A stretch of DNA of 60,410 nt from Hyphomicrobiales bacterium (GTDB lineage: Bacteria > Pseudomonadota > Alphaproteobacteria > Rhizobiales > Beijerinckiaceae): positions 1 to 60,410 of the forward strand of contig JAIXSR010000160.1 in the NCBI GenBank assembly GCA_027484605.1, written 5' to 3'. The position numbers and the translations under genes were made by a program. Below, piece after piece: positions 9,467-18,079 of this stretch. Numbering within the stretch: position 1 is the stretch's first letter; each line of letters opens with the position of its first letter. The notes below the pieces were generated by a model that worked only from the letters and a program-made list of their open reading frames with translations, made no database searches and was not told the origin of the DNA.

Positions 9467-9826
9467 TCAGGCGCCCCGGAACAGCGAGAAGCCGAAGGGC
9501 GTGAATTTGAACGGCAGGTGATAATGTTCGGCCACCTGCCGGACATGGAACCGGAACGGCACCTTGTCGAGGAAGGGAGCGTCGCGGCCGGAAGCAGCGA
9601 AGAAGCCGCCGAGATCGAACTGCACCTCGTAGAGCCCGGCTGTGATGCCCTCGCCACCCGCTGAAGGGTGATCGAGAAGGCCGTTCGGGCCGATCGTGCC
9701 GCTCGCAACCAAAGCCGGCGCGGGTCCAAGCCGGCGCAACTCCACCGCCAGCCCCGCCGCGACCCGGCCGGTCGAGACATCGACCGCGTGGATGGAAATG
9801 CCGCCTGCTTTAGCCATGGACCCCAT
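9467..9826 (-). CDS. 5-hydroxyisourate hydrolase/transthyretin-like protein, divergent
   Basis: 119 residues, the family length; ATG 9817 (MAKAGG) is an alternative start. The N-terminal ISIHAVDVSTG carries the catalytic His (H13), AAGLAVELRRLG follows the usual PAxGLxVxL pattern, and the C-terminal HYHLPFKFTPFGFS segment matches the HIUase end. Two hallmark elements are altered: the DGR motif that supplies the catalytic Arg reads PNGLLD, and the terminal YRGS tetrapeptide reads FRGA. It may therefore act on a related cyclic compound rather than hydroxyisourate, or be a binder. Its stop codon abuts that of the convergent amidohydrolase (palindrome TGATCA at 9464-9469). Confidence 0.75.
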   Translation of the reverse strand: MGSMAKAGGISIHAVDVSTGRVAAGLAVELRRLGPAPALVASGTIGPNGLLDHPSAGGEGITAGLYEVQFDLGGFFAASGRDAPFLDKVPFRFHVRQVAEHYHLPFKFTPFGFSLFRGA

Positions 9827-9888
9827 TCCGGTTTGCCGCCCGGGGAAAGTCTAGGCGAAGGCCACAGCCGAATCCATCCCGTCCCGGT

Positions 9889-11478
9889 TCATCCCCAGGA
9901 GGCGGCCAGCGCATCGGCGTCGGTGATGACGGCCACGTTCTGCAGCGCGTAATTCACGGAGGCCGTGTGCCATTCGGCATTCATGGTCGAGCAGCAATCT
10001 TCCGGCACGACCATGAAATAGCCCTTGTCGGCGCCGGTCCGGGAGGTGTGCTCGATGGACATGTTGGTCCAGGCGCCCGTCACCACCACGATGTCGCGCT
10101 TCAGGGCCTTGAGCACGGTTTCGAGGCGGGTGCCTTCCCAGGCGCTCATGCGCTGCTTCTCGACGACATGATCGCCCGGCTGGGCCTCGAGCCCCGGCAC
10201 GGGCGCGACGCCCCAGGTGCCGCGCACCAGCGCCCGGGCATCGGCGAGGCCCTCGAAGAGCGGCGCATTCATCGTCACGCCCGGACAGCCGGGCTCGACC
10301 ACGAACCAGACATGGATCACCGGGATGCCTTTCGCGCGGGCTGCGGCGGCGAGGCGCGCGGCATTGCCGATGGCGTTCTGCTCGCGGCAATGCACGGGCG
10401 AGCCGGACGCGGCGAAGGCGCCGCCCTCCATCACGACATCGTTCTGCATGTCCTGGATGATCAGGGCGCAGCGCCCGGGATCGAGCGCATAGCCCGGCGA
10501 GGCCTTCTTCGTGCCGTTCCGGGCGATGCTGGCGCCGGCCTGCGGGGCCGAAGCGTTCCGGGCCGGGGCGTTCCGCATATAGGGCTCGCTGCGCGGGCCG
10601 ACCTTCGTGTCGACGGCATAGACCGAATGGGTGGCCGTGAGGAACAGGGTGCGGAAATCCGGCCCGCCCCAGGCGAGATTGCCGACGAGTTCCGGCACGC
10701 GCAGCTTGCCGATCAGCCGGCCATCGGGCGCATAGACCCAGACGCCGCCGGGGCCGCAGACCCAGACATTGCCGAACAGGTCGCATTTCATGCCGTCCGG
10801 CACGCCGGGCTCGCTGGCCGAGACGATGCCGGAGGCGAAAACCCGTCCATTGGCCAGCAGGCCATTGGGCTGGACATCGAAGACCCGGATGACGTGCTGG
10901 ACGGTGTCGTTGATGTAGAGCTTGCTCTCGTCCGGGCAGAAGCAGAGGCCGTTCGGCTGGTCGAACATCATGCGCTCGACCAGCAATTGCGGCGCACCGC
11001 CGCCGGGCGGGATCCGATAGACGCCCTGGAAGCCGAGCTGGCGCGGCCGCTCGACGCCATAGACCGGCATGCGCCCGTACCAGGGATCCGAGAAATAGAC
11101 TGCCCCGTCGGATTTCACGACGACATCGTTCGGGCTGTTGAGCTCGCGCCCGTCAAAATGCGAAGCGAGGGTCTCGCGGCGGCCATCCGGCCGCTCCCGC
11201 ACCAGCGTCGATGTCGCGTGTTCGCAGACGATGAGGTTCAGGTCGGCATCATAGGTCATGCCGTTGCACTTGTTGGCCGGGCGCATCACCTCGGTGATGC
11301 CGCTCCGGTCCCAGCGGCGGCGGACATCGCCGGGCATGTCCGAGAAGAGCAGATACTGGTCCCGCGGGTGCCAGACCGGCCCTTCCGTGAAGTCGAAGCC
11401 GGTGCCGATCTGGCGCACGGGCGCCCAGAGATCGACCAGATCGGCAAAAACCGGGTCAAGCGCGACATGCGTGGTCAT
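9889..11478 (-). CDS. fusion: SMP-30/gluconolactonase domain + isochorismatase-like hydrolase domain
   Basis: 529 residues in one continuous frame from ATG 11478, preceded by a GGAGG-rich ribosome site. Residues about 20-300 form an SMP-30 propeller with all metal ligands: E32 (TEGPVW), N117 (SPND), N176 (QPNG) and D228 (PDG). After an Ala/Asn-rich linker (about 301-328), residues about 335-529 are an isochorismatase/cysteine-hydrolase domain with D343 (IQDMQND) and K441 (VEKQR). The position that normally holds the nucleophilic Cys (TNxC) reads TNMS, i.e. S474. A lactonase joined to an amide or ester hydrolase would suit successive ring-opening steps. It is the last gene of the long minus-strand supercluster, 51 nt after the MBL gene. 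Confidence 0.85.
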   Translation of the reverse strand: MTTHVALDPVFADLVDLWAPVRQIGTGFDFTEGPVWHPRDQYLLFSDMPGDVRRRWDRSGITEVMRPANKCNGMTYDADLNLIVCEHATSTLVRERPDGRRETLASHFDGRELNSPNDVVVKSDGAVYFSDPWYGRMPVYGVERPRQLGFQGVYRIPPGGGAPQLLVERMMFDQPNGLCFCPDESKLYINDTVQHVIRVFDVQPNGLLANGRVFASGIVSASEPGVPDGMKCDLFGNVWVCGPGGVWVYAPDGRLIGKLRVPELVGNLAWGGPDFRTLFLTATHSVYAVDTKVGPRSEPYMRNAPARNASAPQAGASIARNGTKKASPGYALDPGRCALIIQDMQNDVVMEGGAFAASGSPVHCREQNAIGNAARLAAAARAKGIPVIHVWFVVEPGCPGVTMNAPLFEGLADARALVRGTWGVAPVPGLEAQPGDHVVEKQRMSAWEGTRLETVLKALKRDIVVVTGAWTNMSIEHTSRTGADKGYFMVVPEDCCSTMNAEWHTASVNYALQNVAVITDADALAASWG

Positions 11479-11529
11479 GGCCTCTTCCTCCGCCTTCCGG
11501 ATTTTCGGGGGTTCGGTCAGTTCCCGGGA

Positions 11530-12378
11530 TCAGACCGGGAACCAGTTCCGCTTCGGCACGCTCTGGACCAGCGGGCCCGGCACGGCCATGTCCAGCCGGC
11601 CGACCACCTGCCCCGCCTCGATCTTCGCGGGCTTGTCATGCACGGGCAGCAGGAAGCGGGAGGTGTTGAGCAGCTTCTTGATCGCCGCCTTTTCCTGCCG
11701 CTTCGACGTGCCGTGATTGCCGGTAACGCGCGGCTCGTCGGCATGGATCTCGTGATAGGGATCCACGATCTGGTCATTGAAATCGTAGATGACATCACCG
11801 CAGATCGTCGCCCGGCCCTCGGCCGTATCGACATGGATGTTCATCGAACCTTCGGTATGCGCGCCGGCCGCCTCGAGATAGCAGCCCGGGAACAGCTCGA
11901 TCATGCCGCTCAGCTCGAGATCCTCCAGCCGCAGCGCATGCTTGGTGTGGAGCCGGTCGATCAGGTGCTTGATGTCCGGGGCGGGATATTGCGGATGCAT
12001 CAGCCCTGAAACGGAATATTCCAGCTCGCGCCGGTTGATGATCACCGTGGTGTTCATCGGGAAGAGCTCGTCCTTGCCGGCATGGTCGATATGCAGGTGG
12101 GTATGCGCCACATAGCGGACATCGCCCATGCGCACGCCATGCTTCATCAGCTGGTTCTCGATCATGTTCTCGTGGAATTGCAGGCCCCGCATGCCGAGGC
12201 TCTCCATGATCTGGTTGTGGCGATAGCCGGTATCCACCACGACCGGCCAGGGCCCGCCCAGGATCAGGAAGCCATAGGTATAGACGCGCTTGCGCTGGCC
12301 GCAGCCGCGGCCCAGCACGAGGAAGCTCGATTCCAGCTCGATGTCGCCATAGTCGAGCACCTTGATTTCCAGCGGCAT
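11530..12378 (-). CDS. metallo-beta-lactamase-fold hydrolase, N-acyl homoserine lactonase-like
   Basis: 282 residues. The dinuclear metal motif is complete: VAHTHLHIDHAGK (HxHxDH, about 108-116), GAHTEGSMN (about 190) and CGDVIYDF (about 212), with a final HD in LLPVHDKP. This set and the length match the AiiA/AttM lactonase group. In this setting a catabolic lactone (for example one produced by ring oxidation) is at least as likely a substrate as a quorum-sensing signal, because no LuxI/LuxR-type gene is nearby. No signal peptide, so cytoplasmic. It lies between the amidohydrolase and the SMP-30 fusion gene in one transcription unit. Confidence 0.82.
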   Translation of the reverse strand: MPLEIKVLDYGDIELESSFLVLGRGCGQRKRVYTYGFLILGGPWPVVVDTGYRHNQIMESLGMRGLQFHENMIENQLMKHGVRMGDVRYVAHTHLHIDHAGKDELFPMNTTVIINRRELEYSVSGLMHPQYPAPDIKHLIDRLHTKHALRLEDLELSGMIELFPGCYLEAAGAHTEGSMNIHVDTAEGRATICGDVIYDFNDQIVDPYHEIHADEPRVTGNHGTSKRQEKAAIKKLLNTSRFLLPVHDKPAKIEAGQVVGRLDMAVPGPLVQSVPKRNWFPV

Positions 12379-12393
12379 GGGGGTTCCTCCTCG

Positions 12394-13272
12394 TTATGTC
12401 AGCTTGTAGGTCCGGCGGGCCGTGCCCGCGAAAATCTGCGCCCGGTCGGCCTCCGGCAGCGATGCCGCAGCCGCGCGATGGGCGGCGATAAGATCGGCAT
12501 AGGTCGCCCAGAGTTTCTCGATCGGGAAATTCGAGCCGAACAGGCAGCGTCCGGCGCCGAACAGCGCGACCGTCTCGCGCAGGATGAAGGCGATATGGGC
12601 GGGGTCATTCCTCCGCAGGAAGGTACCGAGACCGGAGAGCTTGCTCACGACATTCGGCTGCCGGGCCAGCAGGGTCATACCCGCGCGCCAGGCCGCGAGC
12701 CCGGCCCCAGAGAGGTCTTCCAGCATGCCGGCATGCTGGAGCACGAAGGGAACATCCGGGCATGCCGCGGCGAGTTCGGCCGCGCCTTCCATCTGGCCGG
12801 CAAAGACCTGGAGATCGAAGCTCCAGCCATAGCCGGCCAAAGCCGCGACATTGCGCTGGAGCCCGGGGTCGCGGGCGAGATCGGGGCCGGGAGCAAAACG
12901 GTAGAGCGGGTTCTCGTGCCAATGCAGCTGCATGCGGACGCCGCGCACAGAGGGCTCGGCCGCCAGCGCATCGAGCGCGGGGCGGACATCGCCAGCCAGC
13001 ATGTCGGCATAGGCGACAATCGCAACGGGGAACCCTGCCCGCCGGGCGGATTCGGCCACGAAACGCACTTCGTCCAGCGCCCGGCCGGGCGCCCAGTTCG
13101 CCTGGACAAAGACCGCGCCGGTCACGCCGCCCGCGGCGGCATCGGCGAGATATTCCTCGATCGGGTAATCGCGGCGGATCGGCTCGTAGGGGCCGAAGAT
13201 GCGCGGCTGCATCGGCCCGACCAGCCAGGGTAGGTCAGCCTGCCGCCAGATATGGAAATGCGCGTCGATCAT
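12394..13272 (-). CDS. amidohydrolase family 2 (TIM-barrel) hydrolase, lactonase-like
   Basis: 292 residues. The N-terminus MIDAHFHIW carries the HxH metal motif, QLHWHEN (about 129-135) and LQHAGML (about 191) supply further His, and LFGSNFPIEKL (about 238) has the typical C-terminal strand with an Asn where many members have Asp (GSDxP). The group includes 2-pyrone-4,6-dicarboxylate lactonase and L-fuconolactonase. Its ATG overlaps the stop of the CoxE-like gene by 4 bp, so it is translationally coupled to the molybdenum-hydroxylase unit. It is a good candidate for hydrolysing the oxidised product. Confidence 0.8.
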   Translation of the reverse strand: MIDAHFHIWRQADLPWLVGPMQPRIFGPYEPIRRDYPIEEYLADAAAGGVTGAVFVQANWAPGRALDEVRFVAESARRAGFPVAIVAYADMLAGDVRPALDALAAEPSVRGVRMQLHWHENPLYRFAPGPDLARDPGLQRNVAALAGYGWSFDLQVFAGQMEGAAELAAACPDVPFVLQHAGMLEDLSGAGLAAWRAGMTLLARQPNVVSKLSGLGTFLRRNDPAHIAFILRETVALFGAGRCLFGSNFPIEKLWATYADLIAAHRAAAASLPEADRAQIFAGTARRTYKLT

Positions 13273-14411
13273 GCCGCCCTCCCCCGCATCCCGGCGCCCT
13301 GCCCCAGTGCGAGCAGGTGCTGGCAGATCGCGGCGGTGGAATTGCCGTTGGCGAGCGCGGCGAGCATGGGCCGGATCGCGGCGAGCGCCTCGGTCTGCGG
13401 CTGGTAATCCGGGTCGGCCGCCAGCGGCGAGAACCAGTCGATCCGGAAGGCCCGGGCCGCCATGCGCCGCACGGCGCCGATCATGGCGGCGGGGTCACCC
13501 CGCTCGAGCCCGTCCGAGAGGATCGCCACCACGGCGCCGCGGGCATAGCCCGCAAAGCGGGGTACGGCGAGGAAGGCTGCCAGCGCATCGCCGATCCGCG
13601 TGCCGCCATCCCAGTCCGCCACGAGGCCGGAGGCCATGGTAAGCGCCTGTTCGCGGTTGCGCAGCTTCAGCGCCCGCGTGACGCGGGTGAGCCGCGTGCC
13701 GAAGGTGAAGACCTCGACGCGCGGCGCGGCCTGCACGATCACATGGGCCAGGGCAAGGTTGGCATCGCTCCGCTGCTTCATCGAACCGGAAACGTCGATC
13801 ATCAGCAGGATCGGCCGGGGCCGGCTGGCCCTGCGACGCCGGCTGAGGGCCATCACATCGCCATCGGTGCGGATCGCAGCACGCAGGCTGCGGGCAAGGT
13901 CGATCGTCGTGCCCCGGCGGGCCCGGCGGTAGCGATAGCCCCGCCGGCGCGGGAGGGCGGCCGGCAGGTCGCGGGCAAAGCGCACCAGCGTGTCGGCGGC
14001 TTCCGGCGGCCGCAATGCCCGGATGGCCAGAGCCTCGGCCTCGATGGCCTGCTGGCCGGTCTCGTTGATGCTCTCGCCGATCAGGATCTCGCGGCTGCCC
14101 TCGTCCTCCTGGACCTTCAGCTCCTCGTCGGGCTGCCAGTCATCCGCCTCGCCCGGCTCAGCCATGCCGCCGAGGAAATGGAAATCGAACAGGGCGTCGA
14201 AAGTGTCGCGCTGGTGCGGCTGCGGCGCCAGCGTCGCCCAGGCCGCCTGCCGGACCTGGTCGAGCGAGCGCGGCCCGAGCACGGTGATCGCCTCGAGGAA
14301 GGTCAAGGTCTGGTCGGGCGCGACGGCGAAGCCATGCTGGCGCAGCAAGGCCGGGAAGGCGACGAAGGGGCGGCTCGCGGCCGGCAGCGGGTTGGGGCGC
14401 GGATCCGTCAT
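13269..14411 (-). CDS. coxE: VWA-domain CoxE-like maturation protein
   Basis: 380 residues. The C-terminal half is a von Willebrand A domain with a MIDAS motif in MIDVSGSMKQRSD (DxSxS, about 203) and a second conserved segment WDGGTRIGDAL (about 268). CoxE and the MoxR-type ATPase CoxD act together in Oligotropha to insert sulfur and copper into the active site of CO dehydrogenase. Equivalent pairs accompany many non-CO molybdenum hydroxylases. It overlaps the CoxD-like gene by 4 bp upstream and the amidohydrolase by 4 bp downstream. The name reflects family only. Confidence 0.83.
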   Translation of the reverse strand: MTDPRPNPLPAASRPFVAFPALLRQHGFAVAPDQTLTFLEAITVLGPRSLDQVRQAAWATLAPQPHQRDTFDALFDFHFLGGMAEPGEADDWQPDEELKVQEDEGSREILIGESINETGQQAIEAEALAIRALRPPEAADTLVRFARDLPAALPRRRGYRYRRARRGTTIDLARSLRAAIRTDGDVMALSRRRRASRPRPILLMIDVSGSMKQRSDANLALAHVIVQAAPRVEVFTFGTRLTRVTRALKLRNREQALTMASGLVADWDGGTRIGDALAAFLAVPRFAGYARGAVVAILSDGLERGDPAAMIGAVRRMAARAFRIDWFSPLAADPDYQPQTEALAAIRPMLAALANGNSTAAICQHLLALGQGAGMRGRAA

Positions 14412-15292
14412 GCCGCCACCGCCGCGATCAGGGAATCGAGCCTCGGCCGGAGAAAGGCGAGATCCTCCTCGTCCTTCAGCGCCGCGCCGATGGACCGGCG
14501 GAACGCATCCGGCCAGGCGGCACCGGTCCGCGCGAGGGCGGTTGCGGCCTCTGCCCAGTCCACCGCCTCGGCCACGCCCGGCGGCTTGGTCAGCGGCTCC
14601 TGCCGCAGCAGGCCCACCGCGCGCACGATCGCCAGGGCCGTCTGCTCGGCCACGGCCGAGGAGCGCAGCATGATGATCGCCGCCTCGCGGGCGGGATCGG
14701 GATAGGCGATGTAGTGATAGATGCAGCGCCGCCGCAGCGCCTCGTGCAGGTCCCGCGTGCGGTTGGAGGTAAGGATCACGACCGGGCGATCCGCAGCCCG
14801 CAAGGTGCCGCGCTCGGGGATCGAGATCGAGAAATCCGAAAGGAATTCGAGCAGGAAAGCCTCGAATTCATGGTCGGAGCGGTCGATTTCGTCGATCAGC
14901 AGGACGGTGGAATCCGGCCGCCTGAGGGCCGAGAGCATCGGCCGCTCGATCAGGAAATCGTCGCGGTAGAGATCGGCGCTCTCGCCCTCGCGGGCCTGCC
15001 GGATGGCGAGCATCTGGCGCGGATAGTTCCATTCGTAGAGGGCGGCGCTGGCATCGATGCCCTCGAAGCATTGCAGCCGGATCAATTGCCGCCCGAGAAT
15101 GCCGGACAGGGCCTTCGCCGCCTCGGTCTTGCCGACGCCCGGCGCGCCTTCCAGCAGCAGCGGCTTGCCGAGCGCCAGCGACAGGAACGCCGCCGTGGCG
15201 ATGCCGTCATCGGCGAGGTAATAGGCCGCGCGCAGGGCTTCCGACAGGGCCTCGGGGCTGGACAGACCGGCGGGAAGCGCGCGCAGGGTCAT
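14408..15292 (-). CDS. coxD: MoxR/CoxD-type AAA+ ATPase
   Basis: 294 residues. Walker A GAPGVGKTEAAK (about 52-63), Walker B STVLLIDEIDRSD (about 128-140), sensor-1 VILTSNRTRDLHEAL and an arginine-rich RRRCIYHYIAYPD are present. CoxD-like ATPases remodel the apo-enzyme during cofactor maturation. The gene lies 3 nt downstream of the second large-subunit gene and overlaps coxE-like by 4 bp, which fits a dedicated chaperone pair for this hydroxylase. Confidence 0.87.
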   Translation of the reverse strand: MTLRALPAGLSSPEALSEALRAAYYLADDGIATAAFLSLALGKPLLLEGAPGVGKTEAAKALSGILGRQLIRLQCFEGIDASAALYEWNYPRQMLAIRQAREGESADLYRDDFLIERPMLSALRRPDSTVLLIDEIDRSDHEFEAFLLEFLSDFSISIPERGTLRAADRPVVILTSNRTRDLHEALRRRCIYHYIAYPDPAREAAIIMLRSSAVAEQTALAIVRAVGLLRQEPLTKPPGVAEAVDWAEAATALARTGAAWPDAFRRSIGAALKDEEDLAFLRPRLDSLIAAVAA

Positions 15293-15295
15293 GGC

Positions 15296-16330
15296 TCACA
15301 AGGCTCCGCCGCGACGCGGTTGCGGCTTGACGCCGCCATTGGCCCGCAGGCCGCGGAGGATCTTCTCCGGGGTGATCGGCAGATCGTTCACCCGCACGCC
15401 GATCGCATTGTAGACCGCATTGGCGATGGCCGGCAGGACCGGGTTCGCGCACATCTCGCCCGGGCCCTTGCCGCCGAAGGGCCCGTCCGGCGCGGGGCGT
15501 TCGAGGATGGTGATGCTGTAGGGCGCGATGTCGCCCGGGCCGGGCATCAGGTATTCGTTGAAATCGCGCGGGCCGTGATCGGGATTCGGGTAATAGGGTT
15601 CCGGCGTCTCGTAGAGGGCATGGCTGATGCCCATCCATGCGCCGCCGACCAGTTGCTGCTCCACCATTTTCGGATTGATGACGCGGCCGAGCTCATAGGC
15701 GGAGCTCATGCCGAGAACGGCCACCTCGCCGGTCTCGTCATCCACCTCGACATCCGCCACGAGGCAGGCATGGGCGAAGGCAGTATTGGGGTTCATCTCG
15801 CCGGTCTCGGGATCGACCGAGGAGAGCGGGATCAGGAAGATGCCACGCCCGGCAATCGTCTTGCCCTGCTTGAACTGGGCGGCCTGCGCGGTGGCCCGCA
15901 CGGTGATTGCGCGCGAGGGTGCGCCCTTCACATGGATATTGCCCTTGCCGTCGGTGACGAGATCGGCGGCATTGACCTCGAGTTCCTCGGCCGCCGCCTC
16001 CAGCAGCACGCCCCTAGCCTCGCGGGCAGCAGCGATGACGGCATTGCCCATCCGGTGCGTCCCGCGCGAGGCGAAGGAGCCCATATCATGCGGGCCGGTA
16101 TCGCTGTCGGCGGTGTCGACATAGACATCCTCGACCGGCACGCCGAGGGTCTCCGCCGCGACCTGCCGGGTCACCTGCTTCATGCCCTGGCCGAGATCGA
16201 TGGCCGAGAGCGCCACGGTGAATTTCCCGTCCGGGTTCGAATGGATCAGCGCCTGGCTCGGATCGCCGCCGAGATTCATGCCGATCGGATAATTGACGGA
16301 CGCCATGCCGCGTCCCCTGAACCGGGCCAT
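15296..16330 (-). CDS. molybdenum hydroxylase large subunit, C-terminal half (MoCoBD_2)
   Basis: 344 residues from ATG 16330, preceded by AAGGAGG that overlaps the last Arg codons of the upstream gene. It starts MARFRGRGMASVNY and corresponds to the second molybdopterin-binding domain of XdhB/CoxL-type subunits. Visible are DLGQGMKQV (about 53), SFASRGTHRMGNA, SSAYELGRVINPKMVEQQLVGGAWMG (split family pattern) and GGKGPGEMCANP (about 305) with the active-site Glu. The upstream gene supplies the other half. The frame differs from it, with stop TGA, one nucleotide, then ATG. Both parts must assemble to bind the molybdenum cofactor. Confidence 0.87.
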   Translation of the reverse strand: MARFRGRGMASVNYPIGMNLGGDPSQALIHSNPDGKFTVALSAIDLGQGMKQVTRQVAAETLGVPVEDVYVDTADSDTGPHDMGSFASRGTHRMGNAVIAAAREARGVLLEAAAEELEVNAADLVTDGKGNIHVKGAPSRAITVRATAQAAQFKQGKTIAGRGIFLIPLSSVDPETGEMNPNTAFAHACLVADVEVDDETGEVAVLGMSSAYELGRVINPKMVEQQLVGGAWMGISHALYETPEPYYPNPDHGPRDFNEYLMPGPGDIAPYSITILERPAPDGPFGGKGPGEMCANPVLPAIANAVYNAIGVRVNDLPITPEKILRGLRANGGVKPQPRRGGAL

Positions 16331-16331
16331 C

Positions 16332-18065
16332 TCAACGCCTCCTTGTGCCGAAGACCGAGGAGAAACGATGCGCGCCATGCTGCGAGGCCGGAGCAGGCCC
16401 GGCCGGCGGCGGCACCGGCGGCGCGGCGGGCGGGGGTGGCGCGGCGGAGCGGGAAGCCGGCACCGGTGGCGGTGGCGGTGGCGGTGCGGCGGTGGCCGGG
16501 CGGTAGGGCTCGTATTGCGGCACGGAAGGCGCACTGGGGCGGTTCTCGGTGGAGCCTTCCATGATCGGCTGCTTGGTCATCGGAACCCGCATCGTGCCGG
16601 CCGGCAGGGTCTGGGTCGGGCGGCCGCCGCGCGTCTCGGGGCGGTTGATCCGGCCATTCTCGTCGATCGGCGTCGCGGGGATCTCGGCCCGTGCGCCGCC
16701 GCCCCCCGTCAGCGAGGATTGCCGTTGCGCCTCCTCGGAAAGCGGCCAGCGGGCCTTCTCCGCAGCGACCTGCACGCATTCGATGAGGGCCGTGTTCTTT
16801 GCCACGCGGCGATGGGCCTTCATGTCGCCATCGCGATACGCGTTGAGGATCCGGAATTCCACCGGGTCCAGGCCGCAGGCCTCGGCGCCCTTGTCCATAT
16901 GGACCTCGAGGGCGAAATCCACCGCGGTGATGCCGAAGCCGCGCATCGCGGTCGAGGGGCAGCGATTGGTATAGGCGACATAGATGTCGGATGTCACATT
17001 CGGGATCGTGTAGGGACCCGGCAGATGGGCCGTACACTTGATCGCGGCATAGCTCGACAGGCGGGTATAGGCGCCGGCATCGAAATAGGAGCGGATATGC
17101 CGCGCAAGGATGCGGCCGTCGCGGGCGATGCCGTCCTTGATGTAGATGCGCTCGGCGCCGCGCGGGCCGCCATGGAGCATCTCCTCCTCGCGGTCGAGCA
17201 CATAGCGGACCGGGCGGCCGGTCATCATCGCACCGAGAACGGCCAGCGGCTCGGTCAGCGAATCCACCTTGCCACCGAAGCCGCCACCGACGGTGCCGCC
17301 GATGAAATGCAACCGGTTGGAATCGAGGTTGACGATTTTCGCCGCCGTGCCGAGCGAGAAGAACAGGCCCTGCGCGCAGGAATGTACGACGAAACGGTCA
17401 TTCTGCTCCGGGGCGGCGATCGATCCGTTCGTCTCCGTCGGCGCATGCTCGATCGGCGACATCTGGTAGCGGTCCTCGACGATATGGTCAGCCATGGCGA
17501 AGCCACGCTCGACATCCCCGAAGCGCAGCTTCTGATGGTCGTATTTCTCGTGATATTCGAAACAATTGCCGGGATAGGTGTCGTTGACCACCGGCGCACC
17601 GGGCTTCAGCGCCTCCTCGACATCGAACACGGCCGGCAGGGGCTCATATTCCACACGCACCAGCGCCCGCGCCGCCAGCGCCTGCGCCTCGCTCTCGGCA
17701 ATGATCGCGACGATCGGCTCGCCCTTGTAGCGCACCTTGTCGACGGCGAGGCTGGGCTCGTCATCCTTGCCGAAATTGATCAGCGAAAGCAGGGTGTTCT
17801 TGTTCACCGGCACATCCGCGCCGCGCAGGATCCGCTTCACGCCCGGCGCCCTTTCGGCGGCGGAAATGTCGATCCGGCGGATGCGGGCATGATGATGGGG
17901 CGACCGGACGACCTTCAGATGCAGCAGCCCCTCGAAGGCATGGTCGTCAAAGAAGGGCGAGCGGCCGGTGACATGGCCCGGCATGTCCTGACGCTGCACG
18001 CCCTTGCCAACGACGTTGAGATTGTCGTCGCGCTCGTTCTGGAAGAGGTCCTTGCGGAATTCCAT
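16332..18065 (-). CDS. molybdenum hydroxylase large subunit, N-terminal half with Pro-rich tail
   Basis: 577 residues from ATG 18065. Residues about 20-130 form the a/b-hammerhead domain and about 150-440 the first molybdopterin-binding domain. GGTVGGGFGGKVD (about 257-268) and the substrate-channel Arg in CPSTAMRGFG (about 369-378) are intact. From about 445 the sequence leaves the family and becomes low-complexity, with runs of Pro (about 510-560), ending FGTRRR. Normal XdhB/CoxL subunits are about 760-800 residues in a single chain; here the chain ends at the junction between the two Moco domains. It follows the 2Fe-2S gene by 14 nt. The CO-specific CoxL active-site loop was not seen, so the substrate is probably an N-heterocycle or aldehyde. 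Confidence 0.87.
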   Translation of the reverse strand: MEFRKDLFQNERDDNLNVVGKGVQRQDMPGHVTGRSPFFDDHAFEGLLHLKVVRSPHHHARIRRIDISAAERAPGVKRILRGADVPVNKNTLLSLINFGKDDEPSLAVDKVRYKGEPIVAIIAESEAQALAARALVRVEYEPLPAVFDVEEALKPGAPVVNDTYPGNCFEYHEKYDHQKLRFGDVERGFAMADHIVEDRYQMSPIEHAPTETNGSIAAPEQNDRFVVHSCAQGLFFSLGTAAKIVNLDSNRLHFIGGTVGGGFGGKVDSLTEPLAVLGAMMTGRPVRYVLDREEEMLHGGPRGAERIYIKDGIARDGRILARHIRSYFDAGAYTRLSSYAAIKCTAHLPGPYTIPNVTSDIYVAYTNRCPSTAMRGFGITAVDFALEVHMDKGAEACGLDPVEFRILNAYRDGDMKAHRRVAKNTALIECVQVAAEKARWPLSEEAQRQSSLTGGGGARAEIPATPIDENGRINRPETRGGRPTQTLPAGTMRVPMTKQPIMEGSTENRPSAPSVPQYEPYRPATAAPPPPPPPVPASRSAAPPPPAAPPVPPPAGPAPASQHGAHRFSSVFGTRRR

Positions 18066-18079
18066 GGCTGGCTGCCTCC

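Noticed and set aside
11530-12378. Dedicated quorum-quenching lactonase
   Set aside because: No LuxI/LuxR-type genes nearby and the gene is buried in a catabolic operon.
16460-16500. CRISPR-like or microsatellite repeat
   Set aside because: The GGTGGC run simply encodes the proline stretch of the large-subunit tail; no spacers.
15296-18065. CO dehydrogenase (CoxL form I)
   Set aside because: The characteristic CoxL active-site Cys loop was not seen; the subunits match the wider xanthine-dehydrogenase family.
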